This document shows positions 34,774 to 45,177 of a stretch of DNA of 64,000 bases, in pieces (the first letter of the stretch is position 1; every line of letters begins with the position of its first letter). The notes under the pieces were generated by a model. It worked only from the letters and a program-made list of their open reading frames with translations. It did no database searches and was not told the DNA's origin. Made by a program: the position numbers and the translations under genes. The stretch spans positions 281,706 to 345,705 of the forward strand of contig NZ_FMCW01000001.1 of assembly GCF_900091595.1 (NCBI RefSeq). The letters are read 5' to 3'. This DNA is from Micromonospora haikouensis (GTDB lineage Bacteria; Actinomycetota; Actinomycetes; Mycobacteriales; Micromonosporaceae).

Positions 34774-36547
<1,774 letters not shown>

Positions 36548-36561
36548 GCCGGCCCGACCAG

Positions 36562-38883
36562 ATGACCTCGTTGATCAAGGGGAACGCGTCGGGCAACGCC
36601 GGCGACGGCGACGGCGACGCGAACCTCTTGATCAACGAGGTCGTCGGCGTACCCGGGGGGATCGGGGAGGCGGCGCGCAGGGCGCGGGCCGCCGCGTTCG
36701 AGCGGTGGCTGGTGCCGCTGCTGCCGGACCGGCCCGGCATCGCGCTGGTCGCCGTGGGCGGGCTCGGGCGGCGGCAGTGCGCCCCGTACGGCGACCTCGA
36801 CCTGGTGCTCGTGCACGCCGGGGTGCCCGGCATGGACGAGCTGGCCCCCCAGCTGTGGTATCCGATCTGGGACGCCGGCCTGCGGCTCGACCACTCGGTG
36901 CGGACCCTGGCCGAGGCCCTGTCCGTGGCCCAGGACGACGTGAAGGTCGCCCTCGGCCTGCTCGACGCCCGCTACGTCGCCGGCGACCGGGAACTCGCCG
37001 ACACCCTGGCCCGCACCGCCGCCGACCACTGGCGGCGCACCGCCGTCCGCCAGCTGCCCGCCCTGCGGGAGATCACCGAGGCCCGCTGGCAGGCCCACGG
37101 CGAGCTGGCCTTCCTGCTCGAAGGCGACCTCAAGGAGGCGGCCGGCGGGCTGCGCGACGTGGGCATCCTGCGCGCCATCGCCACCGCCGGCATCACCGAC
37201 GCGCTGCGCCCCGCCGTCCGGGCCGCCCACCTGCGCCTGCTCGACACCCGCGACGCCCTGCACGAGCAGGCCGGCCGCCGCGTCGACCGGCTGGTCGCCC
37301 AGGAACGCGACGGCGTCGCCGCCCGGCTGGGCCTGCGCCAGCCGGCGGGCGACGCCACCTCCGGGGCCGTGGCCCCGCACGACGGCGACGTGCTGCTGCG
37401 CCGCGTCGCCGGGGACGCCCGCACCGTCAGCCACGCCCTCGACGACGCCTGGCGGGCCGCCGACCGGCTGCGTTCCCGCCGCCGGGGGTCCGACCCCCGC
37501 CCGGTGCGCCGCCCGGTCGCCCGGGACGTCGTCGAGCACGACGGCGAACTGGTGCTGGCCCGCACCGCCATCGGCGCGCGCCCCGACCCGAGCCTGTCCC
37601 TGCGGATGGCCGCCGCCGCGGCCACCACCCGGCTGCCCATCGCCCGCGCCACCTGCGAGTGGCTGGCCGCCTACTGCCCGCCGCTGCCGTCGCCCTGGCC
37701 GCCGGACGCCCGCGCCGCCCTCATCACCCTGCTCGGCGCGGGGCCCGGCCTCGTCCCCGCCTGGGAGACCTGCGACCGGTACGGGCTGATCGACGGCTGG
37801 CTGCCCGAGTGGACCCGGCTGCGCAGCCTGCCCCAGCACAACCCCGTGCACCGCTACACCCTCGACCGGCACCTGGTGCAGACCGCGTACGAGGCGAGCC
37901 GGCACACCCGCGACGTGGACCGGCCGGACCTGCTGCTGCTCGGCGCGTTCCTGCACGACATCGGCAAGGGCCTGGCCGGGGACCACAGCACCGTCGGCGC
38001 GCCGCTGGCCGAGGCCGTGGCGGCCCGGATCGGCCTGCCCGAGCCGGAGGCGGCGCTGATCGGCACGCTGGTCCGGCTGCACCTGCTCCTGCCCGACGTG
38101 GCCACCCGCCGCGACCTGTCCGACCCGGTGACCATCGCCCGGGTCGCCGAGGCCGTCGGCGACGGCACCACCCTGGACCTGCTGCACGCCCTGGTGCGCG
38201 CCGACGCGGCGGCCACCGGCCCGGCCGCCTGGTCGGACTGGAAGGGCCGCCTCGTCGCCGAACTCGTCGCCCGGGTCCGCACCGCGCTGGACACGGGAGT
38301 GCTGCCCGCCCCGCCCGCCCCCGACCCGGCGCTGCTCGACGGGCCGCTGCCGGTCGTACACCTGACGGGGGACCGGGTGGCGGTGGCCGCGGCCGACCGG
38401 CGCGGCCTGCTCGCGACGGTGGCCGGCTGCCTGGCCCTGCACCGGCTGGAGGTGCTCTCCGCCGACGCCTCCACCGTCGACGGCCGGGCCCTGGTGGAGT
38501 GCCGGGTGCAGCCCCGCTACGGCCTGCCGCCCGACCCGATCGCCCTCGGCGGCGACCTGCGCCGGGCGGTCGCCGGGGACGTCTCGGTCACCCAGCGGCT
38601 GCGCGGCCGGGCGCTCGCCGCGCGCGGCTCCGGCGCGGCCCCCCGGGTCGTGTGGCACCGGGACGCGGCCACCGACGCGGTGCTGCTGGAGCTGCGCGCC
38701 GCCGACGCGGCCGGCCTGCTCTACCGGGTGACCTGCGCCCTCGACGAGGCCGGCGCGCAGGTGCGCGCGGCCCGGATCTCCACCCTCGGCGGGGACGTGG
38801 TGGACGCGTTCTACCTGGTGGGCGGCTGGCCGCCGGACGACGAGCGGGCCCGCCTGGAGGCCGCGGTCCTGGCCGCCGTGTAA
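36562..38883 (+). CDS. glnD: [Protein-PII] uridylyl/adenylyltransferase GlnD
   Basis: GlnD modifies and demodifies GlnK according to glutamine level. The 773-residue protein has the nucleotidyltransferase domain (AVGGLGRRQCAPYGDLDLVLVH, with the Asp pair), a GlnE-like helical domain, an HD domain (LLLLGAFLHDIGKGLAGDHS) near residue 470, and two C-terminal ACT domains (VAAADRRGLLATVAGCLALH; LRAADAAGLLYRVTCALDEA). The annotated first ~27 codons come from an inverted repeat (36564-36642) and ATG 36562 lacks a ribosome site, so the true N-terminus is uncertain. The stop codon is fused to a dispersed repeat. Confidence 0.93.
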   Translation: MTSLIKGNASGNAGDGDGDANLLINEVVGVPGGIGEAARRARAAAFERWLVPLLPDRPGIALVAVGGLGRRQCAPYGDLDLVLVHAGVPGMDELAPQLWYPIWDAGLRLDHSVRTLAEALSVAQDDVKVALGLLDARYVAGDRELADTLARTAADHWRRTAVRQLPALREITEARWQAHGELAFLLEGDLKEAAGGLRDVGILRAIATAGITDALRPAVRAAHLRLLDTRDALHEQAGRRVDRLVAQERDGVAARLGLRQPAGDATSGAVAPHDGDVLLRRVAGDARTVSHALDDAWRAADRLRSRRRGSDPRPVRRPVARDVVEHDGELVLARTAIGARPDPSLSLRMAAAAATTRLPIARATCEWLAAYCPPLPSPWPPDARAALITLLGAGPGLVPAWETCDRYGLIDGWLPEWTRLRSLPQHNPVHRYTLDRHLVQTAYEASRHTRDVDRPDLLLLGAFLHDIGKGLAGDHSTVGAPLAEAVAARIGLPEPEAALIGTLVRLHLLLPDVATRRDLSDPVTIARVAEAVGDGTTLDLLHALVRADAAATGPAAWSDWKGRLVAELVARVRTALDTGVLPAPPAPDPALLDGPLPVVHLTGDRVAVAAADRRGLLATVAGCLALHRLEVLSADASTVDGRALVECRVQPRYGLPPDPIALGGDLRRAVAGDVSVTQRLRGRALAARGSGAAPRVVWHRDAATDAVLLELRAADAAGLLYRVTCALDEAGAQVRAARISTLGGDVVDAFYLVGGWPPDDERARLEAAVLAAV
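36564..36642. repeat. Inverted repeat overlapping the glnD start
   Basis: Arms GACCTCGTTGATCAAG (36564-36579) and its exact complement (36627-36642) are 16 bp each and extend imperfectly inward to about 26 bp. Each arm contains TTGATCAA, itself palindromic. The element lies exactly where glnD would begin. Confidence 0.75.
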
Positions 38884-38932
38884 GGAGGGGCCCCTGTTAA
38901 CGCTTTCGGTAGAGGAAGGGCCCCCTGTTAAC
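38881..38932 (+). repeat. Stop-codon-proximal GGGCCC-rich repeat, copy C
   Basis: It begins with the glnD stop codon itself (TAAGGAGGGGCCCCTGTTAA), continues CGCTTTCGGTAGAGG, and ends in a second arm GGAAGGGCCCCCTGTTAAC that nearly repeats the first. Same orientation relative to the upstream gene as copies A and B. Confidence 0.8.
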
Positions 38933-38990
38933 CACCGCCGCTGAGAGCACGGGTGCCGGGCGGGCCGGAGCGCGGGTGCGGCCGGCGGGC

Positions 38991-38996
38991 TACCCT
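38991..38996 (+). promoter_or_regulatory. -10 box (TACCCT) upstream of ffh
   Basis: TACCCT would start an mRNA near 39003, giving ffh (GTG 39065) a leader of about 60 bases and separating it from the amtB-glnK-glnD operon. Confidence 0.45.
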
Positions 38997-39064
38997 AGCC
39001 ATGGCCGGACACCTGCGCCCGGTCGCGTTGTGCCCGCCGAAACACTGACAAACGGGATGTTCGC

Positions 39065-40651
39065 GTGTTTGACACCTTGAGTGACCGCCTCTCCGGGATC
39101 TTCACCAAGCTCCGCGGCAAGGGCCGGCTCACGGACGCCGACATCGACGCCACGGCGCGCGAGATCCGCCTGGCGCTGCTGGAGGCCGACGTCGCCCTGC
39201 CGGTGGTCAAGGGCTTCATCGCGAACGTCAAGGAGCGGGCGCGCGGCTCGGAGGTCTCCCAGGCGCTCAACCCGGCCCAGCAGATCGTCAAGATCGTCAA
39301 CGAGGAGCTGATCAACGTCCTCGGCGGCGAGGGGCGGCGGCTCCAGTTCGCCAAGCAGCCGCCGACGGTGATCATGCTCGCCGGCCTCCAGGGCTCCGGC
39401 AAGACCACCCTGGCCGGCAAGCTGGCCCGCTGGCTCAAGGCGCAGGGCCACCAGCCGCTGCTGGTCGCCGCCGACCTCCAGCGCCCCAACGCCGTCGGGC
39501 AGCTCCAGGTGCTCGGCGGCCGGGCCGGCGTCGAGGTGTACGCCCCGGAGCCCGGCAACGGCACCGGCGACCCCGTGCAGGTGGCCCGCGCCTCGATCGA
39601 GCACGCGAAGCGGGCCGCCCGGGACATCGTCATCGTCGACACCGCAGGCCGGCTCGGCATCGACGCCGAGATGATGCGGCAGGCCGCCGACATCCGTGAC
39701 GCGGTCGACCCCGACGAGGTCATCTTCGTCATCGACGCGATGGTCGGTCAGGACGCCGTCCGCACCGCCGAGGCGTTCCGCGACGGCGTCGGCATCACCG
39801 GCGTGGTGCTGTCGAAGCTCGACGGCGACGCCCGGGGCGGCGCCGCGCTGTCGGTGCGCGAGGTGACCGGGCAGCCGATCCTGTTCGCCTCCACCGGCGA
39901 GAAGCTGGAGGACTTCGACGTCTTCCACCCCGACCGGATGGCCAGCCGGATCCTCGGCATGGGCGACGTCCTCACTCTGATCGAGCAGGCCGAGGCGGCC
40001 TTCGACTCCGATCAGAAGGAGAAGATGACCGCCAAGCTGATGGGCGGCGAGCAGTTCACGCTGGAGGACTTCCTCGACCAGCTCATCGCGGTGCGCCGGA
40101 TGGGCCCGATCGCCAACGTGCTGGCCATGATGCCCGGCATGGGGCAGATGAAGGACCAGCTCGCCGAGCTGGATGACAAGCACTTCGACCGGGTCACCGC
40201 GATCATCCGGTCGATGACCCCGGCGGAGCGCACCAACCCGAAGATCATCAACGGCTCGCGCCGGGCCCGCATCGCCAACGGTTCGGGCGTCACCGTGATG
40301 GACGTCAACCAGCTGCTCAACCGCTTCGCCGACGCGCAGAAGATGATGAAGCAGATGGGCGGCATGATGGGCCTGCCCGGCGGCGGCCGGCGCAAGGCGA
40401 CCAAGTCGCCGAAGAACAAGCGACGAAACTCGAAGGGCGGACAGCGTTCGCGTGGAGGCGCGCAGAGTGGTGCCGGCGCGCGGGGCGCTGCGGGTGGGGG
40501 GATGCCGGGCGGGTTCCCGGGCGGCATGCCGCAGCTCCCGCCGGGCCTGGACCCGGGCGACCTGGCCGGCGGCCAGGGACTGCCCCCGGGCTTCAAGCTT
40601 CCGAAGATCGACTTCAACAAGCTCGGCAAGGGCGACAACCGGCCCCGCTGA
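39065..40651 (+). CDS. ffh: Signal recognition particle protein Ffh
   Basis: Ffh (SRP54) with 4.5S RNA binds signal sequences on ribosomes. The 528-residue protein begins with MFDTLSDRLSGIFTKLRGKG, has the N domain and GTPase with GLQGSGKTTLAGKLA, DTAGRLGID and SKLDGDARGG, and the Met-rich M domain (MGPIANVLAMMPGMGQMKDQ, MKQMGGMMGLPGG). The C-terminal ~75 residues are a Gly/Pro/Met-rich tail with a basic RRKATKSPKNKRRNSKGGQRSR stretch. GTG 39065 fits the family start. Confidence 0.97.
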   Translation: MFDTLSDRLSGIFTKLRGKGRLTDADIDATAREIRLALLEADVALPVVKGFIANVKERARGSEVSQALNPAQQIVKIVNEELINVLGGEGRRLQFAKQPPTVIMLAGLQGSGKTTLAGKLARWLKAQGHQPLLVAADLQRPNAVGQLQVLGGRAGVEVYAPEPGNGTGDPVQVARASIEHAKRAARDIVIVDTAGRLGIDAEMMRQAADIRDAVDPDEVIFVIDAMVGQDAVRTAEAFRDGVGITGVVLSKLDGDARGGAALSVREVTGQPILFASTGEKLEDFDVFHPDRMASRILGMGDVLTLIEQAEAAFDSDQKEKMTAKLMGGEQFTLEDFLDQLIAVRRMGPIANVLAMMPGMGQMKDQLAELDDKHFDRVTAIIRSMTPAERTNPKIINGSRRARIANGSGVTVMDVNQLLNRFADAQKMMKQMGGMMGLPGGGRRKATKSPKNKRRNSKGGQRSRGGAQSGAGARGAAGGGMPGGFPGGMPQLPPGLDPGDLAGGQGLPPGFKLPKIDFNKLGKGDNRPR

Positions 40652-40720
40652 CGCGTGTCGGTGACGGTGGGCGACGGCCTCGGCGCTTAGGGTGGTCGTC
40701 GCCCCCTGGGAGGAGATGTC

Positions 40721-41299
40721 ATGACCGCAGCGCCCATCCTGCCCGAACGGCACGAGTGGACGGTCGACGACCTCGGCGACCTGCCGAAGGACCTTCCGTA
40801 CGAACTGATCAACGGAAGGTTGATCGTGCCGTCGCCGACGCCGTTGCACCAGTTTGTCTGTGCTCGGGTGATGTTCGCCCTCGAACTGCACTGCCCGGAC
40901 GACTTCTTCGTCAGCATGGACCAGTCCCTGTCGATCGACCGTCGCAACGAACCACGACCGGACGTGGTGGTCATCCGGGTCGAGAAGGCCAATCGTTCGC
41001 CAGTGCCGGTCCAGGACGCCCTGCTCGCCGTCGAGGTCATCTCTCCCGACTCCACCATCCGCGACCGGCACGAGAAGGTCCGCCTCTATGCCAATGCCGG
41101 AGTGGGGGCCTACTGGGTCATCGATCCGCTGCGCGAGAAGATCACCTTTACCGAGCTGCTCCTGAGTCCCAAGGGCGGCTACGAGCCCAGTGTGGAAACC
41201 GACGGACTGGTCACCATCGACCGGCCCTGGAAGGTGACGCTCGACCTTCCGGCGTGGTCGCAGCGCCGGCAGGAGGTCCTCGCGCGGACGAAGAAGTGA
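40721..41299 (+). CDS. Uma2 family (DUF820) PD-(D/E)XK nuclease-like protein
   Basis: The 192-residue protein begins TAAPILPERHEWTVDDLGDL and has the Uma2 core: PYELINGRLIVPSPTPLHQF, RPDVVVIRVE, ALLAVEVISPDSTIRDRHEK and VRLYANAGVGAYWVIDPL, giving the D...ExS...K nuclease signature. These proteins spread widely in cyanobacteria and actinobacteria; an endonuclease activity is predicted from fold, with no known biological role. It is a single gene with GGGAGGAG before the ATG. Codon use is slightly less GC-rich than its neighbours, which fits recent acquisition. Confidence 0.88.
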   Translation: MTAAPILPERHEWTVDDLGDLPKDLPYELINGRLIVPSPTPLHQFVCARVMFALELHCPDDFFVSMDQSLSIDRRNEPRPDVVVIRVEKANRSPVPVQDALLAVEVISPDSTIRDRHEKVRLYANAGVGAYWVIDPLREKITFTELLLSPKGGYEPSVETDGLVTIDRPWKVTLDLPAWSQRRQEVLARTKK

Positions 41300-41317
41300 T
41301 CGGGTAGGACTGTGCGC

Positions 41318-42397
41318 ATGGCTCTGCATGTGCGCGGTGTGCTCCTGCCCGACGACGAGGTCCGGGACCTGTGGCTGGTCGGCGACCGGGTCACCTTCGA
41401 CCCGGTGCCCGGCGCGGAGACGGTCGTCGACGGCGGTTTCGTGCTCCCCGGGCTGACCGACGCCCACTGTCACCTCGGCATCGCCCGGGGCGGCGCCCCG
41501 ATCACCTCCCTCGACCAGGCCCGCGCGGCGGCCCACGTCGACGTCGACGCCGGGGTCCTCGCCATCCGGGACGCGGGCTCGCCGTACCCGTACCCCGAGC
41601 TCGACGACGACCCGGGGCTGCCGCGACTGGCCCGCGCGGGCCGGCACGTCGCCCCGCCGCGCCGCTACCTGCGCGACATCGGGGTCGAGGTCGACGCGCC
41701 GCAGGTGGCCGCCACCGTCGCCGCGCAGGCCGCCGCCGGCAACGGCTGGGTCAAGCTGGTCGGCGACTGGATCGACCGGGGCACCGGCGACCTCGCGCCG
41801 GCCTGGGACGCCGACACGATGACCGCCGCCGTCGCCGCCGCGCACGCCGCCGGGGCCCGGGCGGCGGTGCACACGTTCTCCGAGGCGGGCGTCGAGATCA
41901 TGGTGCGGGCCGGGGTGGACTCCGTCGAGCACGGCACCGGGCTGAGCCTCGACCTGATCGACCTGATGGCCCGGCAGGGCACCGCCCTGGTCCCCACGAT
42001 GATCAACATCCGGACCTTCGGCGGGATCGCCGAGCAGGCCCGCGCGAAGTTCCCCGGGTACGCCGACCACATGCTCGCCCTGCGCGACCGCTTCCCCGAG
42101 GTGGTCCGGTCGGCGTACGAGGCGGGGGTGCCCATCTACGTCGGCACGGACGCGGGCGGCGGCATCGACCACGGGCTGGCCGCCGAGGAGATGCTGCTGC
42201 TGCACTCCGAGGCCGGCATGCCGGCGGTGGACGTCCTCGCCGCCGCCTCCTGGCGGGCCCGGGAGTGGCTCGGCTTTCCCGGCCTGGTCGAGGGCGGCCT
42301 CGCCGACCTCACGGTCTATCCGACCGACCCCCGCCGTGACCTGAGCGTGGTGCGCACCCCGAGCCGCATCGTCCTGCGCGGCCGGGTGCTGCGCTGA
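41318..42397 (+). CDS. Amidohydrolase-family metal-dependent hydrolase
   Basis: The ~359-residue protein has the amidohydrolase barrel: VLPGLTDAHCHLGIARG with the metal HxH, GWVKLVGDWIDRG with the carbamylated-lysine position, AVHTFSEAGVE and SVEHGTGLSLDLI carrying further metal histidines, and VGTDAGGGIDHGL with the catalytic Asp. It resembles imidazolonepropionase- and prolidase-like enzymes that hydrolyse amides or small dipeptides. The substrate is not evident. ATG 41318 sits 7 bases after TAGGAC, consistent with a leaderless start; GTG 41312 is the alternative. Confidence 0.88.
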   Translation: MALHVRGVLLPDDEVRDLWLVGDRVTFDPVPGAETVVDGGFVLPGLTDAHCHLGIARGGAPITSLDQARAAAHVDVDAGVLAIRDAGSPYPYPELDDDPGLPRLARAGRHVAPPRRYLRDIGVEVDAPQVAATVAAQAAAGNGWVKLVGDWIDRGTGDLAPAWDADTMTAAVAAAHAAGARAAVHTFSEAGVEIMVRAGVDSVEHGTGLSLDLIDLMARQGTALVPTMINIRTFGGIAEQARAKFPGYADHMLALRDRFPEVVRSAYEAGVPIYVGTDAGGGIDHGLAAEEMLLLHSEAGMPAVDVLAAASWRAREWLGFPGLVEGGLADLTVYPTDPRRDLSVVRTPSRIVLRGRVLR

Positions 42398-42476
42398 CCG
42401 CCTTACGCGCCGACCGTCGATGCGCGCCAGCCCGTCGCCGGGCGGGGCCGGGGCGCTGTGTAAGGGCGGCGGCGGG

Positions 42477-43067
42477 TCAGGGGAGCGTGGCGAAGAGGCG
42501 GGTGGCCAGCGTGGCGAGGGCGTCGGCGGTCTGCTCGACGGGGGAGCGGGGCAGCACGATGTGGCTGACCACCAGCCGGACGACGGTGTCGGCGGCGAAC
42601 GCCAGCGTGGCCGGGTCGGCGACGGGCAGGTGGCCGGCGGCCCACTCCAGCAGCACGGCGGTCGACTCGGTGAGCACCAGCTCGGCGCGCGTCGTCAGGT
42701 AGGGCAGCAGCTCGTCCGACCCGCCCCGGGCGCTGGTCAGGATCGCCTTGATCAGCGGGTTGTCGGCCGCCGCCGCGAGGGTGTGCGCGATCGCCGCGTA
42801 CGCCGCCGCCCGCAGGTCGTCGCCGTGCTCGTCGAGGCGGGCCCGCACGTCGGTGACGAACCGGTCCACCTCGCGCCGGGCCAGCGCCTCGGCCAGCCCC
42901 GCCTTGGTGCCGAACTCGTTGTAGACCGTCTGCCGGCTCACCCCGGCCGCCGCGGCGACCCCACCCATCCGCACGCCGTCCCAGCCCCCGGCGATCGTCT
43001 GCGTCCGGGCGGCGTCGACGATGCTGTCCCGCAGCCGCTGCCGGGCGGCGTCCCTCACTTCACCCAT
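42477..43067 (-). CDS. TetR family transcriptional regulator
   Basis: The 196-residue protein has the N-terminal TetR helix-turn-helix at residues ~12-60: QRLRDSIVDAARTQTIAGGW, VRMGGVAAAAGVSRQTVYNE and FGTKAGLAEALARREVDRFV. The C-terminal ~130 residues form the variable ligand and dimer domain. It is probably a local repressor; the target is not obvious, since the flanking genes are on the other strand. It faces a 418-bp region holding a terminal-inverted-repeat element. Confidence 0.9.
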   Translation of the reverse strand: MGEVRDAARQRLRDSIVDAARTQTIAGGWDGVRMGGVAAAAGVSRQTVYNEFGTKAGLAEALARREVDRFVTDVRARLDEHGDDLRAAAYAAIAHTLAAAADNPLIKAILTSARGGSDELLPYLTTRAELVLTESTAVLLEWAAGHLPVADPATLAFAADTVVRLVVSHIVLPRSPVEQTADALATLATRLFATLP

Positions 43068-43166
43068 GGTGGTCGAAGTCTACGGCCGGCTTGGTGGTGT
43101 CGTGGCCCGCGCGGCCGACCGTCCCTACCGTCCGTCACGCCCTCCTGGCCGCACAGGACGTCCTGC

Positions 43167-43299
43167 GCCCCTTTGCTCTGCACCCACCGACGCAACACCC
43201 TGTCCCGACAGGCTGACTGCAGAAGGCGGCGAGGGGAGGTGCGCGAGGCCGTCCTGCGCTGCGTAGACCGTTGCGTATGTGGGTGCAGAGCAAAGGGGC
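43167..43299. mobile_element. 133-bp element with ~30-bp terminal inverted repeats (MITE-like)
   Basis: The left end (43167-43196) begins GCCCCTTTGCTCTGCACCCA, and the right end (43270-43299) is its complement: the first 21 bases are exact and the next nine carry two mismatches. The core is ~73 bases and codes for nothing. No clear target-site duplication is seen. The structure fits a MITE or a stable hairpin RNA; mobility is inferred. Confidence 0.6.
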
Positions 43300-43471
43300 A
43301 CTGATCGGTGGTGGACACCGGGGCGTACGAGGGGGCGGTGCTGCCGGTGGGTGGGACTGCGCCGCGTCACGGGCCACGAACGAGCCCTGCCGTGCGGGGT
43401 GACGATCCAGCCCCGGCGGGACGGCGCGGGGCGGGAGCGCGCCCGATGACGGCGTCGCGGGGCGGGGCGCA

Positions 43472-43477
43472 TAGGAT
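43472..43477 (+). promoter_or_regulatory. -10 box (TAGGAT) of a leaderless proS transcript
   Basis: TAGGAT ends 8 bases before ATG 43486, with no ribosome site between. Confidence 0.6.
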
Positions 43478-43485
43478 GTGCGGTC

Positions 43486-44892
43486 ATGGCACGCGTGCTC
43501 ACTCCCCGGGCGGAGGACTTTCCCCGCTGGTACCAGGACCTGATCGCCAAGGCGAAGCTGGCCGACAACGGCCCGGTCCGGGGGACCATGGTCATCCGAC
43601 CGGCCGGCTACGCCATCTGGGAGCGGATGCAGGCCGAGATGGACGCCCGGATCAAGGCGGCCGGCGCGGAGAACGCGTACTTCCCGCTGTTCATCCCGGA
43701 GAGCTACCTCAAGCGCGAGGCCGAGCACGTCGAGGGCTTCTCGCCGGAGCTGGCGGTCGTCACCCACGGCGGCGGCAAGCAGCTCGCCGAGCCGGTGGTG
43801 GTGCGCCCCACCAGCGAGACGGTGATCGGCGAGTTCATGGCCAAGTGGATCGACTCCTACCGGGACCTGCCGCTGCTGCTCAACCAGTGGGCGAACGTGG
43901 TCCGCTGGGAGCTGCGCCCCCGCGTGTTCCTGCGCACCAGCGAGTTCCTCTGGCAGGAGGGGCACACCGCCCACGCCACCCGGGAAGACGCCCGCGCGTA
44001 CGCCCGCAAGATCCTGCACGAGGCGTACGAGGACCTGATGGTCAACGTGCTCGGCATCCCGGTCGTGGTGGGCCTCAAGACCGCTCGGGAGCGCTTCGCC
44101 GGGGCCACCGCCACGTACACGTGCGAGGGCATGATGGGCGACGGCAAGGCCCTCCAGCTCGGCACGAGCCACGAGCTGGGGCAGAACTTCGCCAAGGCGT
44201 TCGACATCAGCTACTCCTCGGCCGAGGGCGGCCGGGAGCACGCGTGGACGACGTCCTGGGGCACCTCCACCCGGATGCTCGGCGGCCTGATCATGGCCCA
44301 CGGCGACGACAACGGCCTGCGGGTCCCGCCGAAGCTGGCGCCCGTGCAGGCGTACGTGATGATCGTCAAGGACGGCGAGGGCGTCGGCGAGGCGGCGGCC
44401 AAGCTGCGCGACGGCCTGCGCGACGCCGGGGTCCGGGTCGCGCTCGACGACCGCACCGACACCGCGTTCGGCCGCCGGGCCGTCGACGCCGAGCTGCGCG
44501 GCTATCCGGTACGCGTCGAGGTCGGCCCCCGCGACCTGGCCGCCGGCAACGCGGTCGTGGTCCGGCGCACGGACGGCTCGAAGTCCCCGACCCCGGTCGC
44601 CGACGTGGTCGGCGCGGTCCTGGCCGCCCTGGAGGCCGACCAGCGCGCCCTCCACGACCAGGCGCTGGCCCACCGCCAGTCCCGCACCGTGGAGGTGGCC
44701 ACGCTCGCCGAGGCGATCGAGGCGGCCGCCACCGGCTGGGCCCGCGTGCCGTGGTCGGCGGTCGGCGTGGCCGGCGAGGCCGAGGCGAACGGCCAGGGCG
44801 TGACGGTGCGCTGCCTGCTGCGCGCCGACGGCTCCGTGCCGGACTCGGAGGACGAGCCGGACCTGGTCGCGATCCTGGCCCGCGCCTACTGA
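43486..44892 (+). CDS. proS: Prolyl-tRNA synthetase, type 3 (archaeal/eukaryotic-like)
   Basis: ProS charges tRNA-Pro with proline. The 468-residue protein is the short ProRS type without the bacterial editing insertion: FPRWYQDLIAKAKLADNGPV, motif 2 VVVRPTSETVIGEFMAKW, FLRTSEFLWQEGHTAHAT, motif 3 region TTSWGTSTRMLGGLIMAHGD, then the anticodon-binding domain and a C-terminal extension ending DLVAILARAY. Such forms occur in many actinobacteria. ATG 43486 with a leaderless promoter. A strong terminator follows. Confidence 0.95.
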   Translation: MARVLTPRAEDFPRWYQDLIAKAKLADNGPVRGTMVIRPAGYAIWERMQAEMDARIKAAGAENAYFPLFIPESYLKREAEHVEGFSPELAVVTHGGGKQLAEPVVVRPTSETVIGEFMAKWIDSYRDLPLLLNQWANVVRWELRPRVFLRTSEFLWQEGHTAHATREDARAYARKILHEAYEDLMVNVLGIPVVVGLKTARERFAGATATYTCEGMMGDGKALQLGTSHELGQNFAKAFDISYSSAEGGREHAWTTSWGTSTRMLGGLIMAHGDDNGLRVPPKLAPVQAYVMIVKDGEGVGEAAAKLRDGLRDAGVRVALDDRTDTAFGRRAVDAELRGYPVRVEVGPRDLAAGNAVVVRRTDGSKSPTPVADVVGAVLAALEADQRALHDQALAHRQSRTVEVATLAEAIEAAATGWARVPWSAVGVAGEAEANGQGVTVRCLLRADGSVPDSEDEPDLVAILARAY

Positions 44893-44903
44893 CCCACCGC
44901 TTC

Positions 44904-44943
44904 CGCCGAGGGGCGGCCGGCACCCGCCGGCCGCCCCTCGGCG
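44904..44943 (+). terminator. 17-bp perfect hairpin after proS
   Basis: CGCCGAGGGGCGGCCGG and its complement form a 17-bp stem with a six-base loop, 11 bases after the proS stop. Confidence 0.8.
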
Positions 44944-45177
44944 CGTCCCGGGCCGGCGGGCCGGCGTCACCCGGGCGCGGCGGCGCGCGTTGGTCCGGTC
45001 GGGATGCCGACTCGTCGAGCGGGTCACGCGGCAACGGATCGGTCGCTATCATCGGGCACGCGAGTGGCGGTCGACGATGGACGGTCACCCCGGCACAGGT
45101 TCGGTTGCCAGCTGCTCGACGAGGCGGGCGACGCACCGCCTCGTGCTCCGAGGCACGCTGGTGATGGAGTTTTGCCG

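Larger units (their letters stand above)
43068..43485. other. Intergenic region with TIR element and proS promoter
   Basis: No gene is supported in these 418 bases. They contain the 133-bp terminal-inverted-repeat element (43167-43299) and, near the right end, the -10 box of proS. Confidence 0.6.

Noticed and set aside
40721..41299. Uma2 gene as a transposase or part of an insertion sequence
   Set aside because: There are no flanking inverted repeats or target duplications; it is a stand-alone gene.
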